A DNA stretch of 64,000 bases from Anaerolineaceae bacterium (GTDB lineage: Bacteria > Chloroflexota > Anaerolineae > Aggregatilineales > Phototrophicaceae): the NCBI GenBank assembly GCA_020634135.1, contig JACKCG010000002.1, positions 620,001 to 684,000 of the forward strand, read 5' to 3'. The position numbers and the translations under genes are program-made. The notes beneath the pieces were generated by a model. It saw only the letters and a list, made by a program, of their open reading frames with translations, made no database searches and was not told the origin of the DNA. Shown here one piece after another: positions 34,028 through 43,093 of the stretch. Each line of letters opens with the position of its first letter. The stretch's first letter is position 1.

Positions 34028-35332
34028 CTATCCTTCCTGCATGGCTGCCTCGAACAGCGCCAGCGCCGCATTGAAATTGTCTTGAGCGGACTGCGTCGTT
34101 TGCAGGCCCGTATTTACCGAAAATTGGGGCGACCCGCTGTTACAGGCTTGCATAAAGTGAGTCCAGCCAGTGCGGACATCAGCTAGTCCCAGGTTGACGG
34201 CGCTGATTGCCTGGGATAAAGCCGGGTTTTGTTCAGCGTCGGTAGGCCCGAGGGGCGGATAATCTGATGGAATGGCGGGCTGGATGGCACTGCATCCGGC
34301 GGTTTGGCCGGTGTTTCTGACATCATTCCAGTACGTTTCCAGCAGTCCGTTGGCGCCTGTTGGCGCGGTGACATCGTCAATAATCCGCTGGAGTGCCTGA
34401 AGATGGGGTCGGGCGTTCAGTGTTGGCAGCGCCGTGAATTCCGGTGTAGGCGTCTCGGCAGCTTCAACGGTCGGGGCTGCCGTAGGTGGAATGGTGGCCG
34501 TCGGTTCGGTCTCAAGCGCGGTCAATGCGGTGTCAAACTCTGGGAGCCGCGTGACAATTTCGGTGAGTGTCGCCAATGGCCCCGTCACGTCATTCACAGT
34601 GAGTGGATTGCTGCGTGTATTGCAGTAAGTGTCGTAGGTTTGTTTGGCCGCAGAAAAGTCGTCTAAAGTTGTGTTGAGCTGCTGTACCAGCCCATTGATC
34701 TCTGGGAATTCTGCGCTGTTCCTGGCAGAAAGCGCCATTGGAGACAGGATATTAAAGAACACCTGGCAGCTTGCTTCATTGCCGCCCAGCACATTCTGGT
34801 ATTGTGCCAGGAGTGTATTGGCATCATCCCGTATCTTTGTGTACTGGCTGCGCAGTTCAGCCAGCAGGGTTGTCCGGTCTTTGTCATTCACGGCAACGGC
34901 AGTGGGTACTGGCTCGGTGGTTGTCCCAATATTTTTGATAAGCGGAAGTACGACGAAATTTACCGCCAGCAGGATGACCATTATCAGCAGCAGAACAATC
35001 TCGAATTTAACCAATGTGCGGGTGGGGATAGGGACACGCCGCCCGCGCTTGCCCTCCAGCGCCACACGTTGCAGCAGCGCCAGTGCCTGTTCTTCCTTAT
35101 CGCTGTCCAGTGCATCTTCCAGCGCCCGGAACATCCCCAGGGAATACTTCGCGGCATCTCGCACACGGGATTCCGAGTCGTTTTTATACGCCTGTACCAA
35201 ACCGGTGATGGCAACCGGATCCCCCGCTTCACCCAACCATTGCGCGGCTTTCAGGCGGGTGGTGGCATTCTTTGATGAGAGTTCTTTGATTTTGTTTCGC
35301 ACTTCGGCTTCAAATGTTGCCAGGTCAGCCAT
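34028..35332 (-). CDS. HEAT-repeat-like protein with one membrane segment
   Basis: The 433-residue protein has an N-terminal helical region (about 1-100) with HEAT-like turns (RLKAAQWLGEAGDPVAITGL, VRDAAKYSLG), a basic stretch KRGRRVPIPTRTLVK, one membrane segment (EIVLLLIMVILLAVNFVVLP) and an outside part with helical coiled regions and a Pro/Thr linker (PTATIPPTAAPTVEAAETPT). So the HEAT part would face the cytoplasm. ATG 35332 is chosen; the frame runs to 35434 but those residues look like leader. It is divergent from the MocR regulator gene. The function is not known. Confidence 0.75.
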   Translation of the reverse strand: MADLATFEAEVRNKIKELSSKNATTRLKAAQWLGEAGDPVAITGLVQAYKNDSESRVRDAAKYSLGMFRALEDALDSDKEEQALALLQRVALEGKRGRRVPIPTRTLVKFEIVLLLIMVILLAVNFVVLPLIKNIGTTTEPVPTAVAVNDKDRTTLLAELRSQYTKIRDDANTLLAQYQNVLGGNEASCQVFFNILSPMALSARNSAEFPEINGLVQQLNTTLDDFSAAKQTYDTYCNTRSNPLTVNDVTGPLATLTEIVTRLPEFDTALTALETEPTATIPPTAAPTVEAAETPTPEFTALPTLNARPHLQALQRIIDDVTAPTGANGLLETYWNDVRNTGQTAGCSAIQPAIPSDYPPLGPTDAEQNPALSQAISAVNLGLADVRTGWTHFMQACNSGSPQFSVNTGLQTTQSAQDNFNAALALFEAAMQEG

Positions 35333-35485
35333 ATTGAAATCGCACTCCGCTGAGATGAGACCATTATGCCATTTATCATACGGCAAACTGACGTTTGGCG
35401 AAAGTGAACTTTGTCGCGGGATGGCGTAAAGCACCGCTTTACCACTGACACCAGCACCCTATACCAACCTGGCCTCAAATGGTCG

Positions 35486-35519
35486 TATAATGGTATGGAT
35501 AGTGTCTATAGTATGGATA
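35486..35519 (+). promoter_or_regulatory. MocR promoter region with direct repeats
   Basis: A TATAAT at 35486-35491 is followed by two direct repeats GTATGGATA (35493-35501 and 35511-35519), start-to-start 18 nt. MocR/PdxR proteins usually bind direct repeats in their own upstream region, so this may be the autoregulatory site. I see no good -35 box. Confidence 0.5.
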
Positions 35520-35591
35520 AATGGTTATTGGATTGCCTGTAGTTATGAGTCCATGTAGTGCCAGTAGAGAAAACTGACCGGGAGTCGTTTT

Positions 35592-37091
35592 ATGTTACAC
35601 CCTTCCAAATTGAACATTACGTTGGATCGCGGCGGCGAAGAACCGATTTATCGTCAGCTTATCCGCCATGTGAAAGCGCAAATCGAGAGTGGGTCACTGG
35701 TTGCCGGGACACGTCTGCCCGCCAGCCGAGACCTGGCGCAGCAGTTGAACATCAGCCGAATCAGCGTGGTGAATGCCTACGCCGAACTGCGTGCCGAAGG
35801 TTACCTGAGCGCTCATGCCGGACGCGGGACATTCATCGCTGGCGAGTCACCCGGCATTGAGCCGGCATCCAAGAACGGAAAAGTGAGTGAGGTGGAAACG
35901 CCAACCACGCCGGATCGTTCTATTCGTGAGATGATGCGCATGGGGCGAAAACCGGGGGTGATTAGCTTCAGCGGTGGGGCGCTGCCGGGTGAGTTTTTTC
36001 CAATGCCGCAGTTACGCGATGCCATTAATCTGGTATTTGAGCGGGATGGCGCTCAGGCGCTGACCTATGAAGTGACTGAAGGTTATTATCCACTGCGGTC
36101 TGCTGTGCGCGACTATGTGAGCGCATTAGGGATTCAGTGTACTCCCAACCAGGTTCTGATTACCGGCGGGACACAACAGGCGCTCGATCTGGTGATTCAG
36201 GCGCTGCTTTCCGAAGGGGATGTGCTGGTGACGGAGAATCCCACCTACCTGGGGATGATTGACATCGCCCGCACCCGGCGCGTACAGATTCATGGAATCA
36301 GTATTGATGAAGACGGTATCCGCCTGGACATGCTGGAAAACTACATCCTGGATAACCACCCGAAGCTGATTTACGTGATGCCGACATTCCAGAATCCTTC
36401 TGGGACTGTCATGCCACTGCATCGCCGCCGCCAACTCCTGAATCTGGCGAATGAGTACCATATTTCAGTATTGGAAGACGGGGTTTATCACGAGACGCGC
36501 TTTGAGGGGGAGCCACTGCCACCACTGAAGGCGCTCGATGAAACCGGCATTGTCCTGCACGCCAGCGGCTTTACCAAGATGATGCTGCCGGGCATCCGTA
36601 TCGGCTACCTTATCGGCAACAGCACCCATTATGAACGTCTCGTGCGCGTCAAACAGGCTGCGGATATTTCGACACCGACTCTCAACCAGCGCGCCGTTCA
36701 CTTGATGCTGGAACATGGTGTTTTAGCGCAGCAGCTTGAGCGTAACAACCGCGAACTCAAGCGGCGGCGGGACGTGGCGCTCTCCGCTGCCGCCCGCTAC
36801 CTGCCGCCCAATACACTCTGGAACGTGCCGGAAGGCGGGCTTTACCTGTGGATGGAACTGCCACGTAACGGCCCGAATGCCGCCGAACTCTACATTTCCG
36901 CCGTGCAGATGGGGGCGGCCTATGCGATTGGGAACGTATTTTACACCAATGGCTGCGGCAGCTACCGGATGCGGGTCAACTTTGGCGCGCACAAACCGGC
37001 GGATATTGAAGAGGGGTTCAAGCGTTTAGGGCGTGCCTGGCGTGAATTGATCTGCGATTACGAGGGCATGGAAAAAGCCCCACTGCTATAA
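35592..37091 (+). CDS. MocR-family regulator/aminotransferase fusion
   Basis: The 499 residues combine a GntR winged helix (about 18-82, PIYRQLIRHVKAQIESGSLV, LPASRDLAQQLNISRISVVN) with a fold-type I aminotransferase domain (about 120-495). The PLP lysine is in HASGFTKMMLPGIRIGYL, preceded by the NPTYLGM and MPTFQNPSG loops. MocR proteins use the PLP domain as a sensor of PLP, GABA or similar amino compounds, and typically control the divergent gene. The aminotransferase part could also be a true enzyme (2-aminoadipate type). No PLP-synthesis gene is adjacent; the divergent gene is the HEAT-like membrane protein. Confidence 0.88.
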   Translation: MLHPSKLNITLDRGGEEPIYRQLIRHVKAQIESGSLVAGTRLPASRDLAQQLNISRISVVNAYAELRAEGYLSAHAGRGTFIAGESPGIEPASKNGKVSEVETPTTPDRSIREMMRMGRKPGVISFSGGALPGEFFPMPQLRDAINLVFERDGAQALTYEVTEGYYPLRSAVRDYVSALGIQCTPNQVLITGGTQQALDLVIQALLSEGDVLVTENPTYLGMIDIARTRRVQIHGISIDEDGIRLDMLENYILDNHPKLIYVMPTFQNPSGTVMPLHRRRQLLNLANEYHISVLEDGVYHETRFEGEPLPPLKALDETGIVLHASGFTKMMLPGIRIGYLIGNSTHYERLVRVKQAADISTPTLNQRAVHLMLEHGVLAQQLERNNRELKRRRDVALSAAARYLPPNTLWNVPEGGLYLWMELPRNGPNAAELYISAVQMGAAYAIGNVFYTNGCGSYRMRVNFGAHKPADIEEGFKRLGRAWRELICDYEGMEKAPLL

Positions 37092-37094
37092 AGG

Positions 37095-37751
37095 CTACAT
37101 TGTCAGATGCTGCACCGCTGCCAGGAGCGCGGGTTCGTAGGCGCTCAAGGGCAGCGGATCTCCGGCTGTGCCGCCGCTGCGCGTTACAGCAGTGAGGGCG
37201 GCGACTTTCATTTCTAACTCACGGGCCAGGGTCAGGTACGGGCTGAGAAAACGTCCGGTCACATGCGCCCCGGCCCGTTCCCAGAAACGCGCTTCTGCCG
37301 GGGTTTCCAGCCGCGTACTGCTCACACAGGCATATACTCCACGCCGGAAGGGGCGGGCTGCGACTTTAGCTGCACCTGCCAACAGTGCGTCTCGGCTGGT
37401 CGGGTCGAATGGCGGGACCTGCTGGACGTACCCCCCGGCTTTTTCGCTGAAATAGGTATAGTGCTGGCCGCGTGTGCCGTCTATATAGTCATCCGGCACC
37501 AGCCAATCCCCATTTTCCAGCAGCGGCGATAGCGCCCCCACCGATTCGCACAACCACAGATAAGCCGCTCCCAGGTCTTTGAGCGCCTGTACGGTGGCAC
37601 GGGGGTCATCCGTCCCGGGTGTACAGGCCAGCAGGATATGACCGGCCAGTTCCCAGCGTCGAATAGGGGCTGATGTGCCGTATGCCGTCTCGGTTGTGTC
37701 GCCGGGCTGTGGAGTATCCGTCAGAATGGCAATCATGTGGCGGGTTGTCAT
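37095..37751 (-). CDS. Nucleoside-phosphorylase-like protein (PNP/MTAP fold)
   Basis: The 218 residues follow the PNP_UDP_1 pattern: an IAILTDTPQP N-terminal strand, LLACTPGTDDP phosphate-loop area, ENGDWLVPDDYIDGTRGQHY, and SSTRLETPAEARFWERAGAHVTGRFLSPYLTLARE resembling the MTAP base-binding region (quoted parts: SSTRLETPAEARFWERAG and FLSPYLTLARELEM). The key phosphate and base residues are poorly conserved, so the activity may differ. A GTG at 37820 overlaps the methyltransferase stop (GTGA) and would add 23 residues, but the fold starts at 37751. Confidence 0.7.
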   Translation of the reverse strand: MTTRHMIAILTDTPQPGDTTETAYGTSAPIRRWELAGHILLACTPGTDDPRATVQALKDLGAAYLWLCESVGALSPLLENGDWLVPDDYIDGTRGQHYTYFSEKAGGYVQQVPPFDPTSRDALLAGAAKVAARPFRRGVYACVSSTRLETPAEARFWERAGAHVTGRFLSPYLTLARELEMKVAALTAVTRSGGTAGDPLPLSAYEPALLAAVQHLTM

Positions 37752-37816
37752 CGGTTGTTTTGCACCTGAAATAGAGTAAGCTATGTTCTTGCAAGCGGAT
37801 TGTAACGCACGCACAC

Positions 37817-38521
37817 TCACTTTTGCAGTAGGGAATAACGGTTGACATCGCCCGTGAAGCCGTCCGCACGATAGGTGATGATTTCCGTCAGGCCAGATGC
37901 CGCCACCAGTGTTGTATGTTCGGCATCATCCACGTAGTGGCAGTAGCGCCGGGCAAATGCGCCGCGCCGCCAGTCAAGCAGGTAATCACCGGGTTCAGCT
38001 TTCAGGTCATCCGGCCAGGGCAGAATGCGCTCACGGAAGCGCGGGTATTCATAGAAGCGCCAGCAGGCAAACGCCAGCAGGCCGCCGGGCTTGAGCCGCG
38101 CCGCCAGATCGCGGACCAGTTCTTTGCGCCGTGCCGCTCCGGGGATATGGTGCAGCACCCCGAACAGGGCGATCAGATCGTAGGTTGTCGTATCCGGCAG
38201 ATGTTCCAGGAGGTCGTGCGCTGCGAGTTGCACAGCCACTTGAGGACGCTCCGCCAGGGCCGCCGCTGCCGCCGCTAACAGGGCGGGATTGTTGTCTATG
38301 CCGGTATAGATGATTTCCCCTTCCAGGTGTTGCGCCAGGAAAATGCCGAAACGCCCGTTTCCGCAGCCCACGTCCAATATATGCAGCGGAGTCCTGAGGT
38401 AGGGAAGAAGGCGCTCCCAACCCGGCCAGGGCTGCCCGCGCGTCTGGTCGAACTCGGCAGCAGTGACTTCATAGAATTCGCGGTTGATGGCATTGAGGCG
38501 TTGAACCGTCTGGTCGTCCAT
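37817..38521 (-). CDS. Class I SAM-dependent methyltransferase (Trm9-like)
   Basis: The 234 residues carry the SAM motif ILDVGCGNGRFGIFLA, GIDNNPALL, the YDLIALFGVLHHIP motif IV, and LKPGGLLAFACWRF. The first helices (VQRLNAINREFYEVTAAEF) and overall length resemble the Trm9/ABH8 branch that modifies tRNA wobble uridine, which is a reasonable guess. It overlaps the next minus-strand gene by 4 nt if the GTG start at 37820 is used. Confidence 0.83.
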   Translation of the reverse strand: MDDQTVQRLNAINREFYEVTAAEFDQTRGQPWPGWERLLPYLRTPLHILDVGCGNGRFGIFLAQHLEGEIIYTGIDNNPALLAAAAAALAERPQVAVQLAAHDLLEHLPDTTTYDLIALFGVLHHIPGAARRKELVRDLAARLKPGGLLAFACWRFYEYPRFRERILPWPDDLKAEPGDYLLDWRRGAFARRYCHYVDDAEHTTLVAASGLTEIITYRADGFTGDVNRYSLLQK

Positions 38522-38667
38522 AAGCTGGCTCGTTATCTGACACGGAGATTGTACTATGCGGTTTCGCTTGCCGGCAAAATTATCTGCCTGAAAAACAGGC
38601 GAAAACAGGCAGCATCTCGAAAATAATTAGATTTCTGTGATGTCCTGTGTTTTTTGCACAAATTGGC

Positions 38668-38696
38668 TTGCGGTGTCGCAGGTTTCACGCTACACT
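38668..38696 (+). promoter_or_regulatory. Promoter of the peptide importer operon
   Basis: TTGCGG (38668-38673) and TACACT (38691-38696) are 17 nt apart. The 36-bp element follows 9 nt later, as in the sugar importer. Confidence 0.7.
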
Positions 38697-38705
38697 ATCG
38701 TGAGT

Positions 38706-38741
38706 GAGCTATACCACACTATACCACATTAAGCCACTTGA
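38706..38741 (+). promoter_or_regulatory. 36-bp shared operator-like element, copy B
   Basis: Two exact 10-bp units CTATACCACA (38709-38718, 38719-38728) and a degenerate third TTAAGCCACT (38729-38738). It matches copy A (26026-26061) at 34 of 36 positions, in the same orientation relative to its gene and at the same 9-nt distance from the -10 box. Confidence 0.85.
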
Positions 38742-38838
38742 AAGGAGCGTGCCATCGGTTGATTTCGGCAAATACCGGATACTTTCCAGTTTCCCCGAAA
38801 ATGTGTGTCTATGTACAGATAAAAGGTAGCGTTTTAAC

Positions 38839-40590
38839 ATGAAAAAACTAACCCTTCTTCTCTTCCTGATTGTTCTGGTGATCGGCTCCTTCGGGGTCGT
38901 ATCGGCGCAGGACGCACCCGACGGTGTCTTCCTCGGCACTTGGCCGTACTCGCTTCCCCCCAATCATCATTTCAACCCATTTGCTTCGGGTGGCACTGGC
39001 GACAACCTCGGCACTGCCTATTCGGAACTTGTCACGCTGGCCCCTGCGTTCTATATCTGGTCAAGCGACAGCTACGAACCGATGCTGGCGGAAAGCTTCG
39101 GCTTTTCCGATGATGGTTCCTCCTATCAAATCACCCTCCGCAATGATGCGATGTGGAGCAACGGCGATCCGATTACAGCGAATGATGTGATTGTCACCTA
39201 CGCGCTGGGACGCCTGCAGGGGTGGTCGCAGTTTACGTATATTGATACGGTTGAAGCGGTGGATGATTTTACAGTGAGTTTCCACTTCAAGGATCAGCCT
39301 TCACTGCTTGCCGAACGCCTGCTGCTGCGCGAGCCTATTCTGCCCGCCTCGGTATATGGCGATTTTGCTGCACGTGCGCTGGAAATCTTCACGACGGACG
39401 CGACCAGTGAATCGGAAAGCTGGGTCAACCTGAAAACGGAACTCAGCGAATTCCGCCCGGAAGAACTGATTGCCAGCGGCCCGTATTCTTACACACTCGC
39501 TGATGTCAGCGACAGCTATCTGACGCTGCACTGGCAGCCCAACAGCATTTTCTCCGGCTCTGTGAAGTTCGGCGAAATCCGCCTGTGGGCTGGCGAAACC
39601 GATGCGACCACTCCGCTGGTTCTCAGCGGCGAAATCGCCTTCGCAACCAACGTTTACCCGCCCGCCACTCTGGAAACCTTCCAGCAGGCTGGCATCCGTA
39701 TGATCAATGTTTCGCGCGGATACGGCCCGGCGATGCTCTTCAACTGGGCACGCGCTCCCTGGAATATCCAGGAAGTCCGCCAGGCTGTGGCGCTGGTCAT
39801 CAACCGTGACCAGAACGCATTTCTGACCAATGGTCTGGCCGCTGCCGGAACGATCTATATGTCCGGCATTCTGGATGGCAACGTGGAATCCATGCTGACA
39901 CCCGAAACCATCGCGGCGCTGGATCACTATGAGTTCGACCCGGCTCGCGCTGAAGAACTGCTGACAGGCGCTGGTTTTAGCCGTAATGCCGATGGTGTCT
40001 GGGAAAACGCCGATGGTGTGAGCCTGACGGGTGAATGGCTGATTCCGGCGGACTTCGCGGACTTCGCAGGCGCTTCGCAGGATGCGATTGCCCAGTTGAA
40101 CGCCTTCGGTTTCAATCTGACGGCGCGTGCCGTTCCCTGGCAGGAAGTGCCCCCGGCCATTCGTGAAGGTAATTTTGACGTATCGGTCTGGAGCTGGGGC
40201 GCTGGTTCACCGTTCTCCTACAGCCATCTGCGCAACCCGCTGCGCCGCTGGCAGACGGAACTGGATCAGGCCACACAGCCAGGCATGAGCGTCCCGATGA
40301 CTGAATATCCGTATAATGGCGGCACGGTCAACCTGGAAGACATGATTGTGAATGTCAACCTGGGAATTGACGCTGCGACGCATCGTGAAAAGGCCAGCGA
40401 GATTGCCATGATTATCAACCAGACGATGCCGTTCATTCCGCTCAACATCATGGAGTCCGCAGACCCCTACAACACCAGTCTGCTAAGCGGCCTGCCGGAA
40501 GATGGCGACCCCATCTTGCTGAATCCGGCTGGCGTTGACCACTTCATGAAACTGTATATCCTGAATGGTACGGTTGGCCCCGCGCAGTAA
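38839..40590 (+). CDS. Peptide/oligosaccharide ABC substrate-binding protein (family 5)
   Basis: The 583-residue protein has a signal peptide (MKKLTLLLFLIVLVIGS, cleaved VSA before QDA, no lipobox Cys) and the family-5 landmarks: LAESFGFSDDGSSYQITLR, the domain DAMWSNGDPITANDVIVTY, and IREGNFDVSVWSWG. Family 5 binds di- and oligopeptides, and in some bacteria muropeptides or oligosaccharides. It is the first gene of the operon leading to NagZ and NamZ, which makes cell-wall peptides or muropeptides likely ligands. A terminator-like hairpin follows its stop. Confidence 0.93.
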   Translation: MKKLTLLLFLIVLVIGSFGVVSAQDAPDGVFLGTWPYSLPPNHHFNPFASGGTGDNLGTAYSELVTLAPAFYIWSSDSYEPMLAESFGFSDDGSSYQITLRNDAMWSNGDPITANDVIVTYALGRLQGWSQFTYIDTVEAVDDFTVSFHFKDQPSLLAERLLLREPILPASVYGDFAARALEIFTTDATSESESWVNLKTELSEFRPEELIASGPYSYTLADVSDSYLTLHWQPNSIFSGSVKFGEIRLWAGETDATTPLVLSGEIAFATNVYPPATLETFQQAGIRMINVSRGYGPAMLFNWARAPWNIQEVRQAVALVINRDQNAFLTNGLAAAGTIYMSGILDGNVESMLTPETIAALDHYEFDPARAEELLTGAGFSRNADGVWENADGVSLTGEWLIPADFADFAGASQDAIAQLNAFGFNLTARAVPWQEVPPAIREGNFDVSVWSWGAGSPFSYSHLRNPLRRWQTELDQATQPGMSVPMTEYPYNGGTVNLEDMIVNVNLGIDAATHREKASEIAMIINQTMPFIPLNIMESADPYNTSLLSGLPEDGDPILLNPAGVDHFMKLYILNGTVGPAQ

Positions 40591-40623
40591 AGCCAGGGTT
40601 CTACTGTCCAAAATAAAGAAAAC

Positions 40624-40652
40624 GGGGGCGATTCGTGAGGGTCGCCCCCTTT
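40624..40652 (+). terminator. Hairpin after the binding-protein gene
   Basis: GGGGGCGA/TCGCCCCC, 10-nt loop, then TTTAG. It sits 33 nt after the binding-protein stop, before the permeases, and probably reduces read-through so that binding protein exceeds permease. Confidence 0.75.
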
Positions 40653-40815
40653 AGTAAATGATTTGTGTGTTCTCAGACTAAGCCTGCGTCGTCCCCATGA
40701 AAATGCAGTTCTGCTGTCGCCCCCCGACTGCCAGCGCGGATTGGGTGAGTGAATGGTTTTCCGGCAGCGAGCAAGGGGTCAATATGTGCAGGGTTACGCA
40801 GGGAAAGGGTATTTA

Positions 40816-41889
40816 ATGTCTGCCGCATCCGTTCCAGGGCGCGAGAACAGTGCATCAGGCACGTTTTCGAAACGGCTCAAAAATCTCACTTCATCCTATA
40901 TGTTCCGCGTGATTATTCAGGGGCTGATTACGATCTGGGCAGTGACGACCTTTACCTTTGTCCTGGTCCGCCTGCTGCCAGGGAATCCGGTGGATATCCG
41001 CATTGACCAGCTTCAGAACCAGGGTTACACCTACGAGGAGGCCGTGCGGCAGGCAGCGGGGCTGTATTCCTTTGACCCGGACGAACCGATTTTTTCCCAG
41101 TACCTGCGCTATATTTCGAACCTGGCTCGTGGGGATTTAGGTGTTTCGATTACATCTGCGGGCACGCCGGTAGCGGCACAGATTATGCGCTTTCTACCCT
41201 GGACACTCATTTCCGTCGGCTCAGCGCTTGTGATCAGCTTTTCGCTGGGCATACTGATTGGGGTCATGATGGCCTATTGGCGGGGCGGTGTCCTCGACAA
41301 CGTGGTTACCGCCCTGGCTTCCATCCTTTCCGGTATTCCGGATTACGTGATCGCCATTGTGATTATCCTGGTCGGAGGCGTTCAACTAAAGTTATTTAAT
41401 GTGGGCGAAATGCGCGGTGGGGTAGACCCGGGCATACAGGGTTTCACACTGGAATACGTTGCCAGCGTGATTAAACACGCCATCCTCCCGGTGACCACCT
41501 ATGTGCTGGCGACAGTCGGCACCTGGATTCTCTCGATGAAGAGCAGCACGATTTCGACACTCGGCGAAGATTATATCCATGTGGCGAAGGCTCGCGGCTT
41601 GCCGGAAAGACGCATTCTGATCGCCTATGTCGGACGCAACGCGATGCTGCCGCTGGTGACCCGGTTGGCGATCAGTATTGGCTTTGTACTGGGCGGCAGC
41701 GTCATCGTAGAGACATTTTTTGAGTACCCCGGACTGGGATTGCAGCTTTCGCGTGCCGTTGCCAGCCGCGATTACACCACAATGCAAGGCATCTTCCTGG
41801 TAATCAGTATCGCGGTGATTGCCTCTAACATTTTGTCCGATCTGCTGATTGGCTGGCTGGATCCACGTGTAAGTCTGGAGGACAAGTAA
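40816..41889 (+). CDS. Peptide ABC transporter permease (DppB type)
   Basis: The 357-residue permease has the N-terminal RVIIQGLITIWAVTTFTFVL segment, a large first extracellular loop (LPGNPVDIRIDQLQNQGYTY) and about six membrane segments with the EAA-like loop DYIHVAKARGLPERRILIAY. The start is ATG 40816 with AAAGGG upstream; a longer frame from 40753 lacks a ribosome site. The intergenic hairpin separates it from the binding protein. Confidence 0.93.
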   Translation: MSAASVPGRENSASGTFSKRLKNLTSSYMFRVIIQGLITIWAVTTFTFVLVRLLPGNPVDIRIDQLQNQGYTYEEAVRQAAGLYSFDPDEPIFSQYLRYISNLARGDLGVSITSAGTPVAAQIMRFLPWTLISVGSALVISFSLGILIGVMMAYWRGGVLDNVVTALASILSGIPDYVIAIVIILVGGVQLKLFNVGEMRGGVDPGIQGFTLEYVASVIKHAILPVTTYVLATVGTWILSMKSSTISTLGEDYIHVAKARGLPERRILIAYVGRNAMLPLVTRLAISIGFVLGGSVIVETFFEYPGLGLQLSRAVASRDYTTMQGIFLVISIAVIASNILSDLLIGWLDPRVSLEDK

Positions 41890-41891
41890 GC

Positions 41892-43079
41892 ATGGCTGGT
41901 TTTGATACAATCGCAACGCCTGTCGGACTGCTGATCGGCATCATTTGCGGGTTTGTTCCTCTGGGGATCGGTATCTACTACCGGCATCTAAGACCGGGCA
42001 TCATGGGGTTTTTTGCCTGTACGGTCAGCGGCTTTGCCTGTGGATTCTTCGGGGGCATACCGATGATTCTCCTCTCAACTTCGGTTGTGGTGTCCTATGT
42101 GTATGTGAACCGCCAGGACCCATTCACGTCGCGCAAGTCCATTGAAGAAGTTGATTTCGCCGAGACCAACGCCGAGTTTGTCCTCCGCCAGACAGCGGCA
42201 TTTGGGCGCACGCTGCGGGCGATGTCATACGGGATTTTGCGGAACAAGGGTGGTTTTATCGGATTTGTGGGGATTCTCTTCTTTCTGGTGTTGACCACGT
42301 TCGGCCCCTTGTTCATTGAATATGAAGGGCAGCCCCGCATGGATCGGCGCTTGCCGGGCGCGATGACCCTCTTTCAGATGCCTTCCAGTGAGCACATTCT
42401 CGGTCTCGATTTTCAGGGGCGCGATGTGCTCTCTCACATCGTTTATGGTGGGCAGACGCTGATTATCACGGCCATCGAAACCGGATTGATGGCGACTGCC
42501 ATCGCGGTGGTCTTTGGTTCGCTGGCGGCCCTGCTCGGTGGGATTGTGGATCAGTTGTTATCGGCGCTTTCGAATTTCATTCTGACGATTCCGCAGTTCC
42601 CGCTGCTGTTGGTACTGGCGAGCATCCTCGATTTTGACAGTCATTTCATGCTGGCAGTGCTGCTGGCGGCCCTCAGTTGGCCGGCGCTCATGCGGGCGGT
42701 ACGCGCCCAGGTACTCAGCCTCAAGGCACGCGACTACGTGGAGGCGGCGATCACGCTTGACCTGGGTATGTCGCATATCATTCTGCGCGAAGTCTTTCCG
42801 AATATGGTGAGCTATATCGCCATCAATTTCATTTTTGCGATTCGCGGTGCGATGTATGCGCTGGTGGGGCTGGTCATCCTCGGTATGGTGCCGCTGCGTG
42901 AGCCGGACTGGGGCATCATGATCTGGAATGCGCGGAGTCGCGGCGCATTCTATAACCCGGATGCTGTGATGATGGCGCTGGCGCCGATTATGGCGATTGC
43001 GCTCTTCCAGCTTTCGCTGATTTTGTTCACCCGCTCTCTTGAGGAAATCTTTAACCCGCGTTTGAGAAGCGGTCTATAA
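41892..43079 (+). CDS. Peptide ABC transporter permease (DppC type) with N-terminal extension
   Basis: Residues about 115-395 are a normal DppC permease: first segment GGFIGFVGILFFLVLTTFGP, GLDFQGRDVLSHIVYG, the EAA loop DYVEAAITLDLGMSHIILRE. The first 110 residues are extra: three hydrophobic stretches (VGLLIGIICGFVPLGIGIYY, GIMGFFACTVSGFACGFFGG, PMILLSTSVVVSYVYV) and a charged linker. Family members normally run near 300 residues. GGAGGA precedes ATG 41892. Whether the extension couples to a partner is unknown. Confidence 0.9.
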   Translation: MAGFDTIATPVGLLIGIICGFVPLGIGIYYRHLRPGIMGFFACTVSGFACGFFGGIPMILLSTSVVVSYVYVNRQDPFTSRKSIEEVDFAETNAEFVLRQTAAFGRTLRAMSYGILRNKGGFIGFVGILFFLVLTTFGPLFIEYEGQPRMDRRLPGAMTLFQMPSSEHILGLDFQGRDVLSHIVYGGQTLIITAIETGLMATAIAVVFGSLAALLGGIVDQLLSALSNFILTIPQFPLLLVLASILDFDSHFMLAVLLAALSWPALMRAVRAQVLSLKARDYVEAAITLDLGMSHIILREVFPNMVSYIAINFIFAIRGAMYALVGLVILGMVPLREPDWGIMIWNARSRGAFYNPDAVMMALAPIMAIALFQLSLILFTRSLEEIFNPRLRSGL

Positions 43080-43093
43080 GGCAAGGGGACATC

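Larger units (their letters stand above)
38522..38838. other. Intergenic region upstream of the peptide importer
   Basis: These 317 bases hold a promoter (38668-38696) and the 36-bp element (38706-38741). I see no gene in the rest. Confidence 0.7.
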
